A stretch of DNA of 64,000 bases from Cryptomeria japonica (taxonomy: Eukaryota > Streptophyta > Pinopsida > Cupressales > Cupressaceae). The notes beneath the pieces are model-generated. The model was given only the letters and a program-made list of their open reading frames with translations. It ran no database searches and had not been told where the DNA came from. The stretch is from assembly GCF_030272615.1 (NCBI RefSeq), contig NC_081409.1, forward strand, positions 475,614,073 to 475,678,072. Direction: 5' to 3'. The translations under genes were made by a program, and so were the position numbers. This document shows, one piece after another, positions 13,236-24,971 of this stretch. Position 1 is the stretch's first letter. Every line of letters starts with the position of its first letter.

Positions 13236-14415
13236 TGATTAATACTAAGAGGGGGGGTGAATTAGTATACCAAAAAATACTGTAATCAATCTCTTAAATA
13301 GTTTAGCGGATAATGGGTGCAACGGATTCACTAATAAACCTGTTAAGATAAGTGCAAACCAATTAGCAAACAAAACATTCACCCACAAGAGCACAATCAC
13401 CATAACACAAGATATTTGATGTGGAAACCCAAATGGGAAAAGCCACGGTGAGTAGAAACTCACAAGTAACTATCTACAGAATAGTAACCAGACAGGTTAA
13501 GGTTAGACTGGTTAAGGTCAGACCGGTTAAGGTCATACAATGTTCTTCACCAGAACAGATCCTGTTAGGAATCTAGATCTTTGTTAGGAGATAAGTCTTG
13601 TTAAAGACTACCTTGTTAAAGGATTTCAGATCCACAGTTGTGAACCACCTTGTTAGAGGATTTACAAAGGCTTTGTTGGGCCTACTCGGTTAAGGGTTTC
13701 AGACTTGTCGAATATATTAGTAATCAACAAGTGAATGATCTAGATAATAGCACAGTATGCTTAGTTAGATCCTTGATAGCTCATTGTTAATGCATTTCAG
13801 CATTACTTCAGTCTTCAATATCTCCACACTCTATCTCTTCACATAGACCTAATCTTCTCTTCGATGATCGCACATAACCTTTTCTTCTCTATCTCATACA
13901 TGCAAACCCTAGACATGATGTCCTTATAAAGGAATCTGATTTCATGTCGGTCCAATAGAATTAGACTACAAGTTCCTAGGTACAATGCATCTAGACACAT
14001 TTGGTGACATGGCACAAACACACCACCAAAGTGTCAGTGGATGATAACTCATCACACATTACAGTGATATCGGTTGGTAACTCATCATAGATATATACCG
14101 GTTAATACAATATACTGATTACCGGTTGTCAAAAATGAAGACTGGAAGATCATAGTGTTCCGATCAAAAGTTAACTACCACTTGGGTCCTTCATACCACT
14201 TGAGATCCTCAAACCGCTTGGGTTTTTCATACCACTTGGGATCTTCATTCAATCTGTGACTGGTAAACCATCTTCTCCAAAATACCGATAGTCTAAAGAC
14301 TATACATTCAACAATACACAATACCACTTGGAACAATTACCGGTTGAGCATAACTCATACATCAAGAAAGTGTGTGTCCATCAATGACAATCAAAACATC
14401 ATCAAAATGCCAACA
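13236..14415 (-). repeat. element B 3' LTR
   Basis: It aligns with 19662-20811 almost throughout, including 'agtataccaaaaaat' near the low end and 'catcatcaaaatgccaaca' at the high end. It carries an extra 'gaccggttaaggt'-like repeat around 13490-13530. In minus orientation it begins TGTTGG and ends ATCA. Confidence 0.92.
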
Positions 14416-14432
14416 ATCTCCCCCTTTGGCAT
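14416..14432 (-). other. element B polypurine tract
   Basis: On the minus strand the bases immediately before the 3' LTR read CCAAAGGGGGAGATTG. Plus-strand DNA synthesis of retrotransposons is primed at such tracts. The tract and about ten more upstream bases match the copia element at 31378-31397. Confidence 0.88.
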
Positions 14433-14662
14433 TGATAGCAACACTTAGGAAAATTTTGACATCTAAGTGTATTTACATTAATAACACAAAAGATGCTACA
14501 ATCAAAATTACTCCCCCTAAACATATGCACTACCCCCTTTGCAAAAATTACAAGTGCATAGACATTCACCAAAATTTTAATGTATGTAAACTACTCCCCC
14601 TTTGCCAACAATGACAAATTAATGCAAAGTAACCTTTTTATAAAATAACGCGTAGTAGATGT

Positions 14663-17600
14663 TCATGACAATAAGGAATGATATTTCTCAAAAACAGATT
14701 TAAAGTTTTGCATAAAAATCTTCATGTCCAATGTCCATGACTCAAGTAATGAGGTAGCAACCTCACTTTCAGTCTTCATCTGGAATGTCAGTTCTTCCAT
14801 TGCATCGATGGTACTCATCTCTTGAGTTACCATGATGGCTTCCAAGTTGAGAAAATATTTCTGAAGAACCTGCAGTTTAGGTAATAGGAGCAGTTGAAGC
14901 TCCTACAAATCTTGAGTCTGGTTGCTGATCTCTAAGTCCATCTGGGCAATCTGATGCCAAAAATGATGAGCAACTTGTCCATAGGCAGTGAGTAAATCAT
15001 AGGGCATCTTGAAGGTGCTAATATACTCCTGTAACTCTGATTGGAGTTTAGCTTTTTGTTTGAGCACATCCTCACAAAATAGATGGGGTTGGCAGATTTT
15101 ACTCAAAAGTAATTTACCCTCACCCATAGCAACATTGATATCATTTTGTTGCTTCAATAGTTGTGTCCTAAGTTCATTCATTTTCTTGACTATGGAAATA
15201 TTGAGTTCCTTCTCATGATTCTTTCTTGATGTTGCTTGAGCAACATCTTCCAAGCATTGTACCTGATCCTCTACAACTGTACACAGACATTTGAGCTTGG
15301 ATAGAGAGGAGTCGGTACTGGGGAGGTTAGTACCGGGAATTAGAATGGTAAGGGTGTCAACTACAATTTGTATGGCATCCTGTTCTTTCTTCCTCTGCAA
15401 TTCTTCCAGTCTCTCCTATGCAAGTTTGATGCCTCGAAGTAGCTCAGACTCATCTACTAATTGAGTCAGACATGCAAGAGTTAGATCAATAGGACTAGTG
15501 GAATCAACGTACTAGGTTTGATCACCGGTTGCCTTAGGAGTCTGCCCTCCTTCTTTGGTCTTGATCTCCACTTGTTTTCTCTTCTCTGCTTCCTTCCCCT
15601 CTTCCACTCTTTTCTTTTCTTCTTCTTTCTTCTTCTCTGACTCTTTCTTTTTCTCCTCTTCTTGTTTCTTCTCCATTTCTTCCTTCTTCTTATCCTCTTC
15701 CTGCTTTTTCTTCTCTTCCTCCTCCTTCCTTTCTTCTTCCTTCCTTTTATCTTCTTCTTTCTTCTTCTCTTCTTTTCCTTTATCTTCTTCTATCTTCTTC
15801 TCTTCTTCTTTTCTCTTATCTTCTTCTCTCTTTTTCTTTTCCTCTTGTTTTTTCTCTGCTTTCTCTTTGTCCTGTTTCTCTTTCCCTGCTTTCTCTTTGT
15901 CTTGTTTCTCTTTCTCCACTTTTTCTTTGTCAGGAGTGACATCCTCATTATCTAATGCATCAACATCAATAGGTTCAATTTGTTTGGTCACTCTTTCACC
16001 TTGACTATCAAATGCCTCATCTGGTTTGCCTGAGGATAGGTCAGGTGCTTGGTCAGCCTTCCTAGTGGATTCAGATACTTGGTGTATTTCAACAATAGCT
16101 TTAACATGTATGTGTGTATCCTTTTCTACTTCAGAATTTTTACCTTCTAGTAACCTGAGTCACCTCCTTCTCATAAAGAAGATGCCTTTGCTCTTATCCA
16201 TAATTTCAAATAACTCAAAATTTGAAGCATCAAGAAAGTACTGTGCAAAAAATTTCTCCCTAATCTCTTGTTCTCTCTCAATGGAAACGTGTCATTTATT
16301 ATCCAAAGAATTATACAAAGAATTTGGAGTAACAGATTTAATCTCAGAAGGTGACAGATAATTAATACATAAATATTTAATGACCTCCTGTTCTACCTCC
16401 TCTTTCTCACTATCACTAAAGTCATCAAAATATTCCTTTAAATCATCAAGCACTTTCCTCTTAATATTCTTTATTGTCCTCTAATAATGTGTCATTGGTT
16501 TATAAGAGGTAATATCTATATTTACCGGTATAGAAGTTGTTGGTGCATTATCGGTAGACTTCAGCTTTTTGCTTGACTGCCTTGACTTCTTTATTTCAAC
16601 CTTCGGTTCAGTGTCCTCTGACTCTGGTGAGTGATTCCTGGTTTTTCGCTTCCTCTCAAACACTTTTGTCAGAATAATCTTAGGTTTCTTTTTGGCTGGT
16701 GACTACTTGGTCACTTTTGGACTGGGAGATGTAACCAGTGCAGATAACGATGGCACTACTTTGCCCTTTTTCTGCTTCGATTCCTCAATCGGTGTGACCC
16801 TCTCCAAGTAGGTACCGGTTCTTTTCTTCTTTGCATCCAGTGGTGAGGCAAGTAGGGTAGAGGCGTACCCAATCAATAAGTCATTCACCACTTCATACCC
16901 CATAGGGCCAACTACTTCCTTTCTTAGTTTCATAGCTTCCATTATGCAGTCATCTATCCTTATTGTGAAGCAGATGTCATCTTCATACATCTTCACAATA
17001 TCACCAGATATCCTTATTCTCTGGTTCATCTTTTGTTTGAATTCATCAAAATACTTATTTAGAACCTCAGGATATGTAGTTCCCACTACTTGTAGACTCT
17101 CCTTAATCTATCTGGAAACCGGTAGGTCAGTAGACCATTGAACATCACCTACTCTAGGTAAATAACCTTGAAAATAGAAGAATAGGTCAACCAGAAGTTG
17201 GCCAAACTTGAACATCAGTGATTTGTCCTATTTGATGGATTTCAGATTCAACAACAATTGCTTCTGTAAACAGGTACATAGGTCAAATTTAGTATCTTCC
17301 TTGATCATCCTGTAAGTAGCATTAACCATAGTAGCAGGGACGGAATTCATTCTGCTGGCATAAAATATCTTATAACCAATCACCATGCAAGCGTATTTCA
17401 CTAGATCATCATTAATGGTGTTGACTGTCATTGCTCGTTGGTCACTCAAAGAAATGGTGAGCTTTGTCATTTAAGTTTTGGTGACCTTCCATAGAGCTGG
17501 TACTTCTCCAACATTGTAGAATCCGGTGATTGCATGAACCACTTTCGGTGTGATGTCATGGGTCCGCTCGAGATACATTTTGTTACCATGCACTCTGCTA

Positions 17601-17911
17601 AGGATAATGTGAATGTGTTCTTCTGTAAATTCTTCCATCAAGTATACCACATTGTGCAAATTCATCTTCTTAAGGATGCTATGCTCTGGTTTGATCTTCT
17701 TGTCATCTCCACAGAACAGACTTAGCTGGGAGTGAATCACTAGGGATCCTAGGTCTTCCAACTTACAGTCTATATACCCTAAAATATCTTCCTCGATAAT
17801 AACTCTGGTAGGAATTTGTGATAGGGCATTGTATCTCATTTTCTTTTGAAGAAACTCAGGTGTATCTTCAAGTGCACTAGAACTAGAATGTGATGCAAAA
17901 TCCATAACCAA
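14663..17911 (-). pseudogene. element B second gene: large coiled-coil, K/E-rich protein of unknown function
   Basis: Minus-strand frames at 17911-17471, 17470-17228, 17086-16703, 16663-16481, 15991-15512, 15400-14903 and 14845-14663 follow one another and appear to be one gene of roughly 1,080 codons broken by stops. The N-terminal third is globular, with motifs such as RTHDITPKVVHAITGF. The middle is basic and Ser/Thr-rich (near 16481-16800). Then comes an extreme Lys/Glu repeat (15600-15950) predicted to be a long charged helix, then a coiled coil. I see no polymerase, integrase or protease signature. It lies between the Gag-like gene and the polypurine tract, where pol would normally be. 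I do not recognise the family. The plus-strand ORFs at 15555-16004 are antisense shadows of the K/E repeat. Confidence 0.65.
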
Positions 17912-18337
17912 ATGATAAGAAAGAATTTCGGAAAATACCTTCTCAATCTAAAATTTAGGTTTTCCAATATCGCGCACAATTCACCACTTCGGTTGCTAGT
18001 TCACCGCTTAGTGTTCTTCACTGATTGCTTGAAAATGATTGCAAGATTTCACACAAGATTTCTTCAAATGCCAAACAAATTGCTCTGGTTGCTCTACTCT
18101 TGAAAATTCTTCTTTTGAAAATAGATAAGTGAAAATGACGGTGAAAACCCTTTTAAACAAACTCTCACCTACCATAATAAATGCATCACCGCTAGGGCAC
18201 AAACCCTAATTTTGCCTTTTACCACTTCAGATCTTCTATCGAATGACAAGTAAAATATACCGATAAAGGTCTTTACTGATATAAACTAGGGGTTCGAAAT
18301 ATTTCACCGATATGTTCCCCCTAAGCTTTTTTGAAGC

Positions 18338-19661
18338 TCAGTTTGTCGGTTCAGAAACTTCCACACTAGGTGCAGAAACAGGTTCATCTTTTGACTCTTC
18401 TTCTGATTTCTTTCTCCAAGTTTTATTCATTTCCACCTGAACAATTTCAACATCAATCTTCCCTTCTGGAGTGATTGGTATATCACCCGATAGGTTCTTT
18501 CTCAGTCTGCAAGTTTTGGCAGTGTGTCTCGATTTGTTGCAATGATAGCATACCATTCTAGGTGTTCTCCATGGTCCGTTATTCATACTTCCATTCTTCC
18601 TTCTGCATGTTTCACCAGTGTAACCGCTACCATGATAGATTAAACAAGTTGCTCTCCAACTAGTTGCTGCTTGATAACCACCTGACCGATGGTCATAGGT
18701 ATTGTACCGATTGGGATTCCGGTTCACAGGAAGTTCCGGAATAACTCCTTGAGTCCTTGGAGGATATCTCCCAGTGTTGTACAAAACTGGCCTGCATTCA
18801 AATGCTCTATGCCCAAACATGTTGCATGCATAATAGTTTCCATTTAATCTATTAGATCTAGGCATATTGTTTTGAAAATAAGGAAAATTGTTGCAGGCCT
18901 TGCTTCTACACACATTGGTAGTATGTCCTTCTTTGAGATAATTAAAGCAAACAGGTTTAAATTTTTGCTTACCTTTATCCTTAGATGTCGGTTACTTCTT
19001 TGATGCTTCAGCTTTTGTTCTAGAGGTCTCACCTTCCTCATACCCAGAGAAACCAAGTCCAGTGGTATTCTTTACTGGCTTTGTCGATTTCAGCTTTTGC
19101 TCTAGCTTAGCAATACTCTGATTGAATTTGGCAAGTATTTCCTTTGACTTAGTAAGTTCCTTGGAAATAGTAGCATTGGATTCCATTAAGGTTGCATTCT
19201 CAGAGATATCCATGTTTAATTCACCTTGTATTTCTTCTTTTTCCACTTTACTCTCTTGGAGATGAGCGGTAAGGGTACTGATTTCTTGCTTCAGCTTGGA
19301 GATCTCATGATCTGTGTCTTTTACCAGATCTTCAGCTTTCCTTTTGTTCTCAAGCTCTTGACACATTATGATAGTTAGTCCTTCCAACTCCTTTCTCAGA
19401 TTGGCTTTAGATTCATTGATTTTTCAACTTCTTCAACTAGGGCATCCATGTCAGCTTCATCAGAAGGGCTATTTTCAGTGAGTTCCATCAGTTTCTCAGC
19501 ATGCTCTCTTCTCTTGGCCAAAGAGGCTTTATACTTGACTTTGAGTTCATCATAGGCTCTCTCAGTCTGAGTGAGATGATGAGTAAGTTCCCTCACATTA
19601 TATTCCCCCATATCTCTTTCCAAGTGGTTAGACTTATAGAAAGGTTGGTTCTGATACCAAT
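18338..19661 (-). pseudogene. element B Gag-like gene with four tandem zinc knuckles
   Basis: Reading from the primer site, minus-strand frames at 19623-19396 and 19387-18992 encode heptad-rich, coiled-coil-like segments. Four CCHC-type knuckles then follow, centred near 18930, 18820, 18650 and 18530: CFNYLKEGHTTNVC, YYACNMFGHRAFEC, CLIYHGSGYTGETC and CYHCNKSRHTAKTC. Only the last keeps all of CX2CX4HX4C. Each of the others has a Cys-to-Tyr change, and the third also has His-to-Tyr. The C-terminal tail is acidic and ends at a stop at 18338. Plant copia Gags usually carry one knuckle, so four in tandem is unusual. A nucleic-acid-packaging role is inferred from the knuckles and position. Frameshifts and a stop make it non-functional. 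Confidence 0.75.
19647..19660 (-). other. element B primer-binding site
   Basis: On the minus strand the bases directly after the 5' LTR read TTGGTATCAGAACC. This matches the initiator tRNA-Met type primer site used by plant copia elements (TGGTATCAGAGC), with one or two differences. Confidence 0.85.
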
Positions 19662-20811
19662 TGATGAATACTAAGAGCGGGGATGAATTAGTATACCAAA
19701 AAATATTGTAATCAATCTCTTAAATAATTTAGCAGATAACCGGTGCAATAGATTCACTAATAAACCAGTTAAGATAACTGCAAACCAAATAGAAAACAAA
19801 GCATTCACCCACAAGAGCGCAATCACCATAACACAAGATATTTGATGTGGAAACCCAAATGGGAAAAACCACAGTGAGCAAAAACTCACAAGTAACTATA
19901 TGCAGAATAGTAACCAGACCGGTTAAGGTCATACAATGTTCTTCACCAGAATGGATCCTGTTAGGAATCTAGATCTCTGTTAGGAGATAAGTCTTGTTAA
20001 AGACTACCTTGTTAAAGGATTTCAGATCCACAGTTGTGAACCACGTTGTTAGAGGATTTACAAAGGATTTGTTGGGCCTACCCAGTTAAGGGTTTCAAAT
20101 TTGTTGAAGATATTAGTAATCAACAAGTGAATGATCTAGATAATAGCACAGTATGCTTAGTTAGATCCTTGACAGCTCATTGTTAATGCATTTCAACATT
20201 AATTCAGTCTTCAATATCTCCACACTTTATCTCTTCACACAGACCTAATCTTCTCTTCGATGATCGCACAAAACCTTTTCTTCTCTATCGCATACATGCA
20301 AACCCTAGACATTATGTCCTTATAAAGGAATCTGATTTCATGTCGGTCCAATAGAATTAGACTACAAGTTCCTAGGTACAGTGCATCTGGACACATTTGG
20401 TAACACGGCACAAACACACTGTCAAAGTGTCAATGGATGATAACTCATCACACATTACAATGATACTAGTTAGTAACTCATCACAGATATATACCGATTA
20501 ATACAATATACCAATTACCGGTTGTCAAAAATGAAGACTGGAAGATCGTAGTGTTCCGATCAAAAGTTAACTACTGCATGGGTCCTTCATATCTCTTGAG
20601 ATCCTCGAACTGCTTGGGGTCTTCATACCGCTTGGGATCTTCAGTCAATCTACGACCGATAAACCATCTTCTGCAAAATACCGATAGTCTAAAGACTATA
20701 CATTCAACAATACACAATACCGGTTGGAACAATTATCGGTTGAGCATAACTCATACATCAAGAAAGTGTGTGTCCATCAATAACAATCAAAACATCATCA
20801 AAATGCCAACA
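19662..20811 (-). repeat. element B 5' LTR
   Basis: It is the direct repeat of 13236-14415. The low edge 'tgatgaatactaagag' abuts the primer-binding site, and the high edge 'gccaaca' abuts the CTTTG duplication. The copies look over 90% alike by eye, closer than the two copia LTRs. Confidence 0.92.
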
Positions 20812-23800
20812 CTTTGCTTAATCAAAGATTGGGTTTGTTATTCTCCCTGTATTGTTTTTTTGGTTTAAATCTTCATTAAAAGCTCTCAGGATTATGTTTG
20901 ATTGAGAAATTAGTCTACAGTTTGGCTGAATGGTGGAATCATGTGTGAGCAATGATTCTTGTTGCCTAAAATGATTTTTGGTTGAAGAAATCCGGGGTTT
21001 CATTTTGTTTTAAAAATTCTTACTGGTATTTTACCCTCTCTGTTTTGTCATAAAATTCTAGACTGGTTGAATTCATTTTTACCAGTATTTAATTAGTTTC
21101 CATTTTTTTAAGTTTGGGGAAAAATGAAATGGACGGGAAAACTTTTCATGATTTTGTTATTTGATTTCCAATTTCTGGTTGAATATATTTTTGATTCATG
21201 TTTTACTTCCATTAAATTTAAACTGTAAGGAATTATTTTGGTTTAAAAATTCTTCCCTGGCATGTTGTTATGCTGCAAAATTTTGTTCCAAAATGAAACC
21301 CCTCTAGAAGTTTTTATTATGCTATTTCATAATGTCAACAATATCTCCAAATTTTCAAACTGAGTTTCTACTCAATTTTGTGGGTTTTTTGGTGACTTTT
21401 CATTCTAACTTTTGTATAAATTTCGTAAAAATCAAGATCTGGGTTTTTGAGAAATGATAGAAACCGTGTGGTTGTTAAAACAAATTTATTTATTTTTATT
21501 AAATTTAAATTTTGTTTTTTTTAAATGTTTTATTATTATTAAATTTTAATTAATATATTTTATTAATTATATATTAATTATTAATTATTAATTAATGGAT
21601 ATTACTAAATATATGTTAATTGCGATAATTTATATATTAATATATATTATTAATTATATATTAGTTGTTGATTCTTAATTAGCATATATTTTCAAATATA
21701 TAATAATTATTGTTCAGACATTAATTTATTAATTTAGGTATATATATATAGAGATATATATACTAATTAATATTTTTAGATCATGTATTTGTTTTAATAT
21801 ATGCAAGGGAAATTATATTTCATTGGGAAATGTTTATCTATTTCTTTTATTTCTTTATATGTATATTTTCATTTTTGGAAAGTATATGCTGGTTTTGGAG
21901 ATATGAGAGTGGTTTATTTATTTCGAAAAAGAATAATAATGATGATTTATTTTGAACAATAAATATCATATGTTAGCTGATTAATCTAAATAATTATTTT
22001 ATATCATTGGGTGTTATGCTTATAAAATATTTGTGATTATGGGTTTTGGATAAGAACTTAGGACGAAGTGATTATATTAGCTTCTGATGCAAAATAAACT
22101 TAGATAGTTAGAGAACTATGACCAACCTATACCTAGATGAGGCAGATTACTACAGTCAACTTAGATCCATTAGAAAACTGGATTGATTTTAATGTTTAAC
22201 CAATGTGGAATAGATTGTCCTTCCTAATCTCTACCTATGCATGTAATCTTTTGTATTCACATTTGCTTAAGAAATGGAAAGTCCTTGTTTGTAATTTTGG
22301 TTATTGTCGGTTGTTGATTTGGGTACCAGTTTATGTCCTTGATTGTTTTCATGTGATAGTTTGCATTCAATCATGTCCTTTGTGCTGCATGTGTTAAATA
22401 TTGGTTTGTGGTAGACCATAGCTGGTCAGGTCTCTAGTCAGAGCACTGTCAGTTAGTGCACCTCATATGAAGTCTAGTTTGACCAAGTGAGTAATCCTAC
22501 CCTATTGAACTCTGGTTGCTTGACCTTGTGTATTCTTGGGTTTTAGGAGTTCATTTGAATATGATCGCCAGTATGTTGTTGTGTTGTCTTTGCTTGGAGC
22601 TCGGTTGTGGAGTCGTCCTGATATTTATTGCCCTTGTGAGAACTTGATTTTCATGTTAGATGATGAGATATTTATGATGGGTTGTGAAGAGTTAATTTCG
22701 CGGATGCTCCAGTTGATCAGTTATTATTGTTTTTTTTATTATGTTCAGTTGGATCCTTTCCTATTGAGGGATCATTCATGCATTTATTTGACCAATGGGG
22801 TCGTATGTATTATTGGTTAGGTTGGCCTTGATGGCAGGATTGTAAATGATGTGAACCTTATGTATTCTTCTCTATTATTTAATTATTAGAGGGCTCTTGC
22901 AGTTGAGAAGACCCGGAGATGTAGCCCACTAGGGGTGAACTCTGAGATCATTTCGGTGTTATGTGGTGTTTTTACATTCTTATGTTTCCTTTTAGTTCAA
23001 CATTTATAGATGGCATTATGTTATTAGAATGTGTAGAGTGGTTTAGATGAAGTTGATCATGCATGCATGTATGTAGTCATTTTATTAAATGCATAAATTA
23101 GGATCATAAAAGAATGTAGATTTGATTAATGGAATATATTCAGTTATTGATAGCGCAATTAAGTAGGCATGGAAAGTATTCATTTGTTTATGATGAAGCT
23201 AAAGTATGTTATAAAACTAGATGCATGGCATATGTTTAATGTAAGATTGAATGTAAAGAATGGTTAAATTTTATTGGATGAACCTAATCATGTTATCTAA
23301 AATTTAACATTAATGGTTAAACTCCTTAAGCTATCTATATTTTAACTCTAATGGATGAGCTTCATTAAGTTATCTATATTTTAACTCTAATGGATGAACG
23401 ACCACATGATATCTATGTTTTAACTTTAATGGGTGAATTTCCTCATGTTAGCTACATCTTCAACCATAATGGATGAACGCGTCTTATTATCTAAAATTTT
23501 AATTTATTGAACAAATTATATCCTTGTTTAAAGTAATATCATGAAATTAAGTTAACCTGCTTAATTGGATCAAATGTCATGAGTTGAGTTAGATGTTAAA
23601 TTAAGTAATCACGTTGGGAAACTCCTTAGGTGTTGTTTAGTCATCCGCTGTGTTATTTGAGCTTTTGATAACTTATTGTATCATTATGTTGTGTCTTATT
23701 TTTTTTAAAAAATTATTTGCACTCTATTCGTGTGTTTTATCTTTATCCCTTTGGGGTTTCCTGGCGGGGCATTACACCTCGGCTCCATCTAAGTATCATG

Positions 23801-24879
23801 CGGACCCTACCAACCTTTCATGGAGACAAGGTGGTAGGTTTGCCATTCTAGGCCTTCCCACAACATCTTGAGCCTATACAAGCACTCAACCATGTGCGGG
23901 GTGCAATATCTTAATCAACATTACAACTACCCACCCCCAAATCAATTATTAGATTATCACTTATTAACTGACTTTTGAGGGGTTATCTTGCCAACTACTT
24001 CAGGTGTGACCCCCGCTCGAAAGCCACTCTCTCATAGGACACTAACAAACACGGTCTCTCTACGAGGACCCTATGGCAAACTGACAACCATATCTAATCC
24101 TAATAAAATACAGGTGAAGGAAACACAAATCAATAACCCAGGATTGACCATTTGGAAAAAAACACACAATGGTTCACATCAACAGGGTTACACAAACAAC
24201 ACCTGATCAAGAGGGTACAACAACCATTACAACATGATGACAACTCAAAACAAGAATTGCAACGTAAATAAGCTCTTACCAAAAATACCATTTACACTAA
24301 AGATCCTAATACAACCAATCTTTTTAAAACAATCAAAAACATTAAATACTTGCAAATATCGATATTCAAGAATTATCAAAAATACAACTATGTTGATAAA
24401 AGAAATTCAGAGTCGTCATTTGTCCAGTAAGGCTAAAATTAACCACATTAAAAGAAATAAAAAATAACCTCCTAACATATATTCATGATTAATTAATAAA
24501 AGAAACCCAAATATATGTTTTCAATAAAACTAAAATAAATTCTGAATTAAATATATATAATAATATAATATATGTACATGGATATATATTCATCGATTAT
24601 ATACCATATAAATGTATATCATAATAAAATATATATATTAAAATGAAAAAAAAAAATCCACAAATATACTCTATTTCCACATATCCCAAACAATACTATA
24701 TTATTTTATTTTTTAAACTATATAAATATAAAAAAAAAATTAAATAAAAAAAATACTAAAAAAATAATAATAATAAAATAAACATTTTTTTTCTTTTAAT
24801 TAAAAAATATATAAAAAAAAAAATGCCCAAAAGGCATGGCGGTGGGTCCACGACCCATCATCAGCTGACCGCCTACTAT

Positions 24880-24971
24880 CACAACATCTGATAGCAGTCG
24901 TTGTACTGCTATCACATGTTGTGATAGAAGTCGTTGCACTGCTACCACAACATGTGATAGAAGCTTCAGCT
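24880..24971. repeat. three near-palindromic repeats in element A1
   Basis: Three copies of a 19-bp near-palindrome occur about 35 bp apart: ctatcacaacatctgatag, ctatcacatgttgtgatag and ctaccacaacatgtgatag. They are separated by variants of 'cagtcgttg(t/c)actg'. Each can form a short hairpin. The start of the motif (tgatagc) recurs alone near 25670. The function is unknown. Confidence 0.8.

Larger units (their letters stand above)
13236..20811 (-). mobile_element. element B: non-autonomous LTR retrotransposon with cargo-like second gene
   Basis: It is a complete minus-strand element with two LTRs (19662-20811 and 13236-14415), a primer-binding site, a polypurine tract and a perfect 5-bp target duplication CTTTG (13231-13235 and 20812-20816). 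The internal region, 14416-19661, encodes a coiled-coil/zinc-knuckle Gag-like protein followed by a long protein of unknown function. It encodes no protease, integrase, reverse transcriptase or RNase H that I can find. Its polypurine tract with upstream context and the C-rich U5 end closely match the copia element of this window, so copia proteins probably mobilised it. It is the innermost, hence youngest, of four nested elements. Its coding regions already carry several stops. Confidence 0.9.
11999..23776 (+). mobile_element. element A2, same family as A1, inserted in it in opposite orientation
   Basis: It starts TGTAGTACCAC at 11999 and ends GGGGCATTACA at 23776. The flanking 5-mers are CCCCG (11994-11998) and CCTCG (23777-23781), a duplication with one C/T change. 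Excluding the nested element B it is about 4.2 kb (11999-13235 plus 20817-23776). Landmarks shared with A3 include 'gattgcaggtac' followed by 'cacaggt(a/c)tgag' near 12220-12275. The middle, 20.8-22.2 kb, is very AT-rich. ORFs such as that at 22536-22820 show no family features. It carries no retroviral proteins. Confidence 0.82.

Noticed and set aside
15555-16004. Ser/Phe-rich plus-strand ORF of 149 codons
   Set aside because: It is the antisense of the Lys/Glu repeat of element B's second gene; the composition is fully explained by that.
22536-22820. A possible small host gene
   Set aside because: It lies inside element A2, has no recognisable motif, and its composition resembles the surrounding noncoding repeat.
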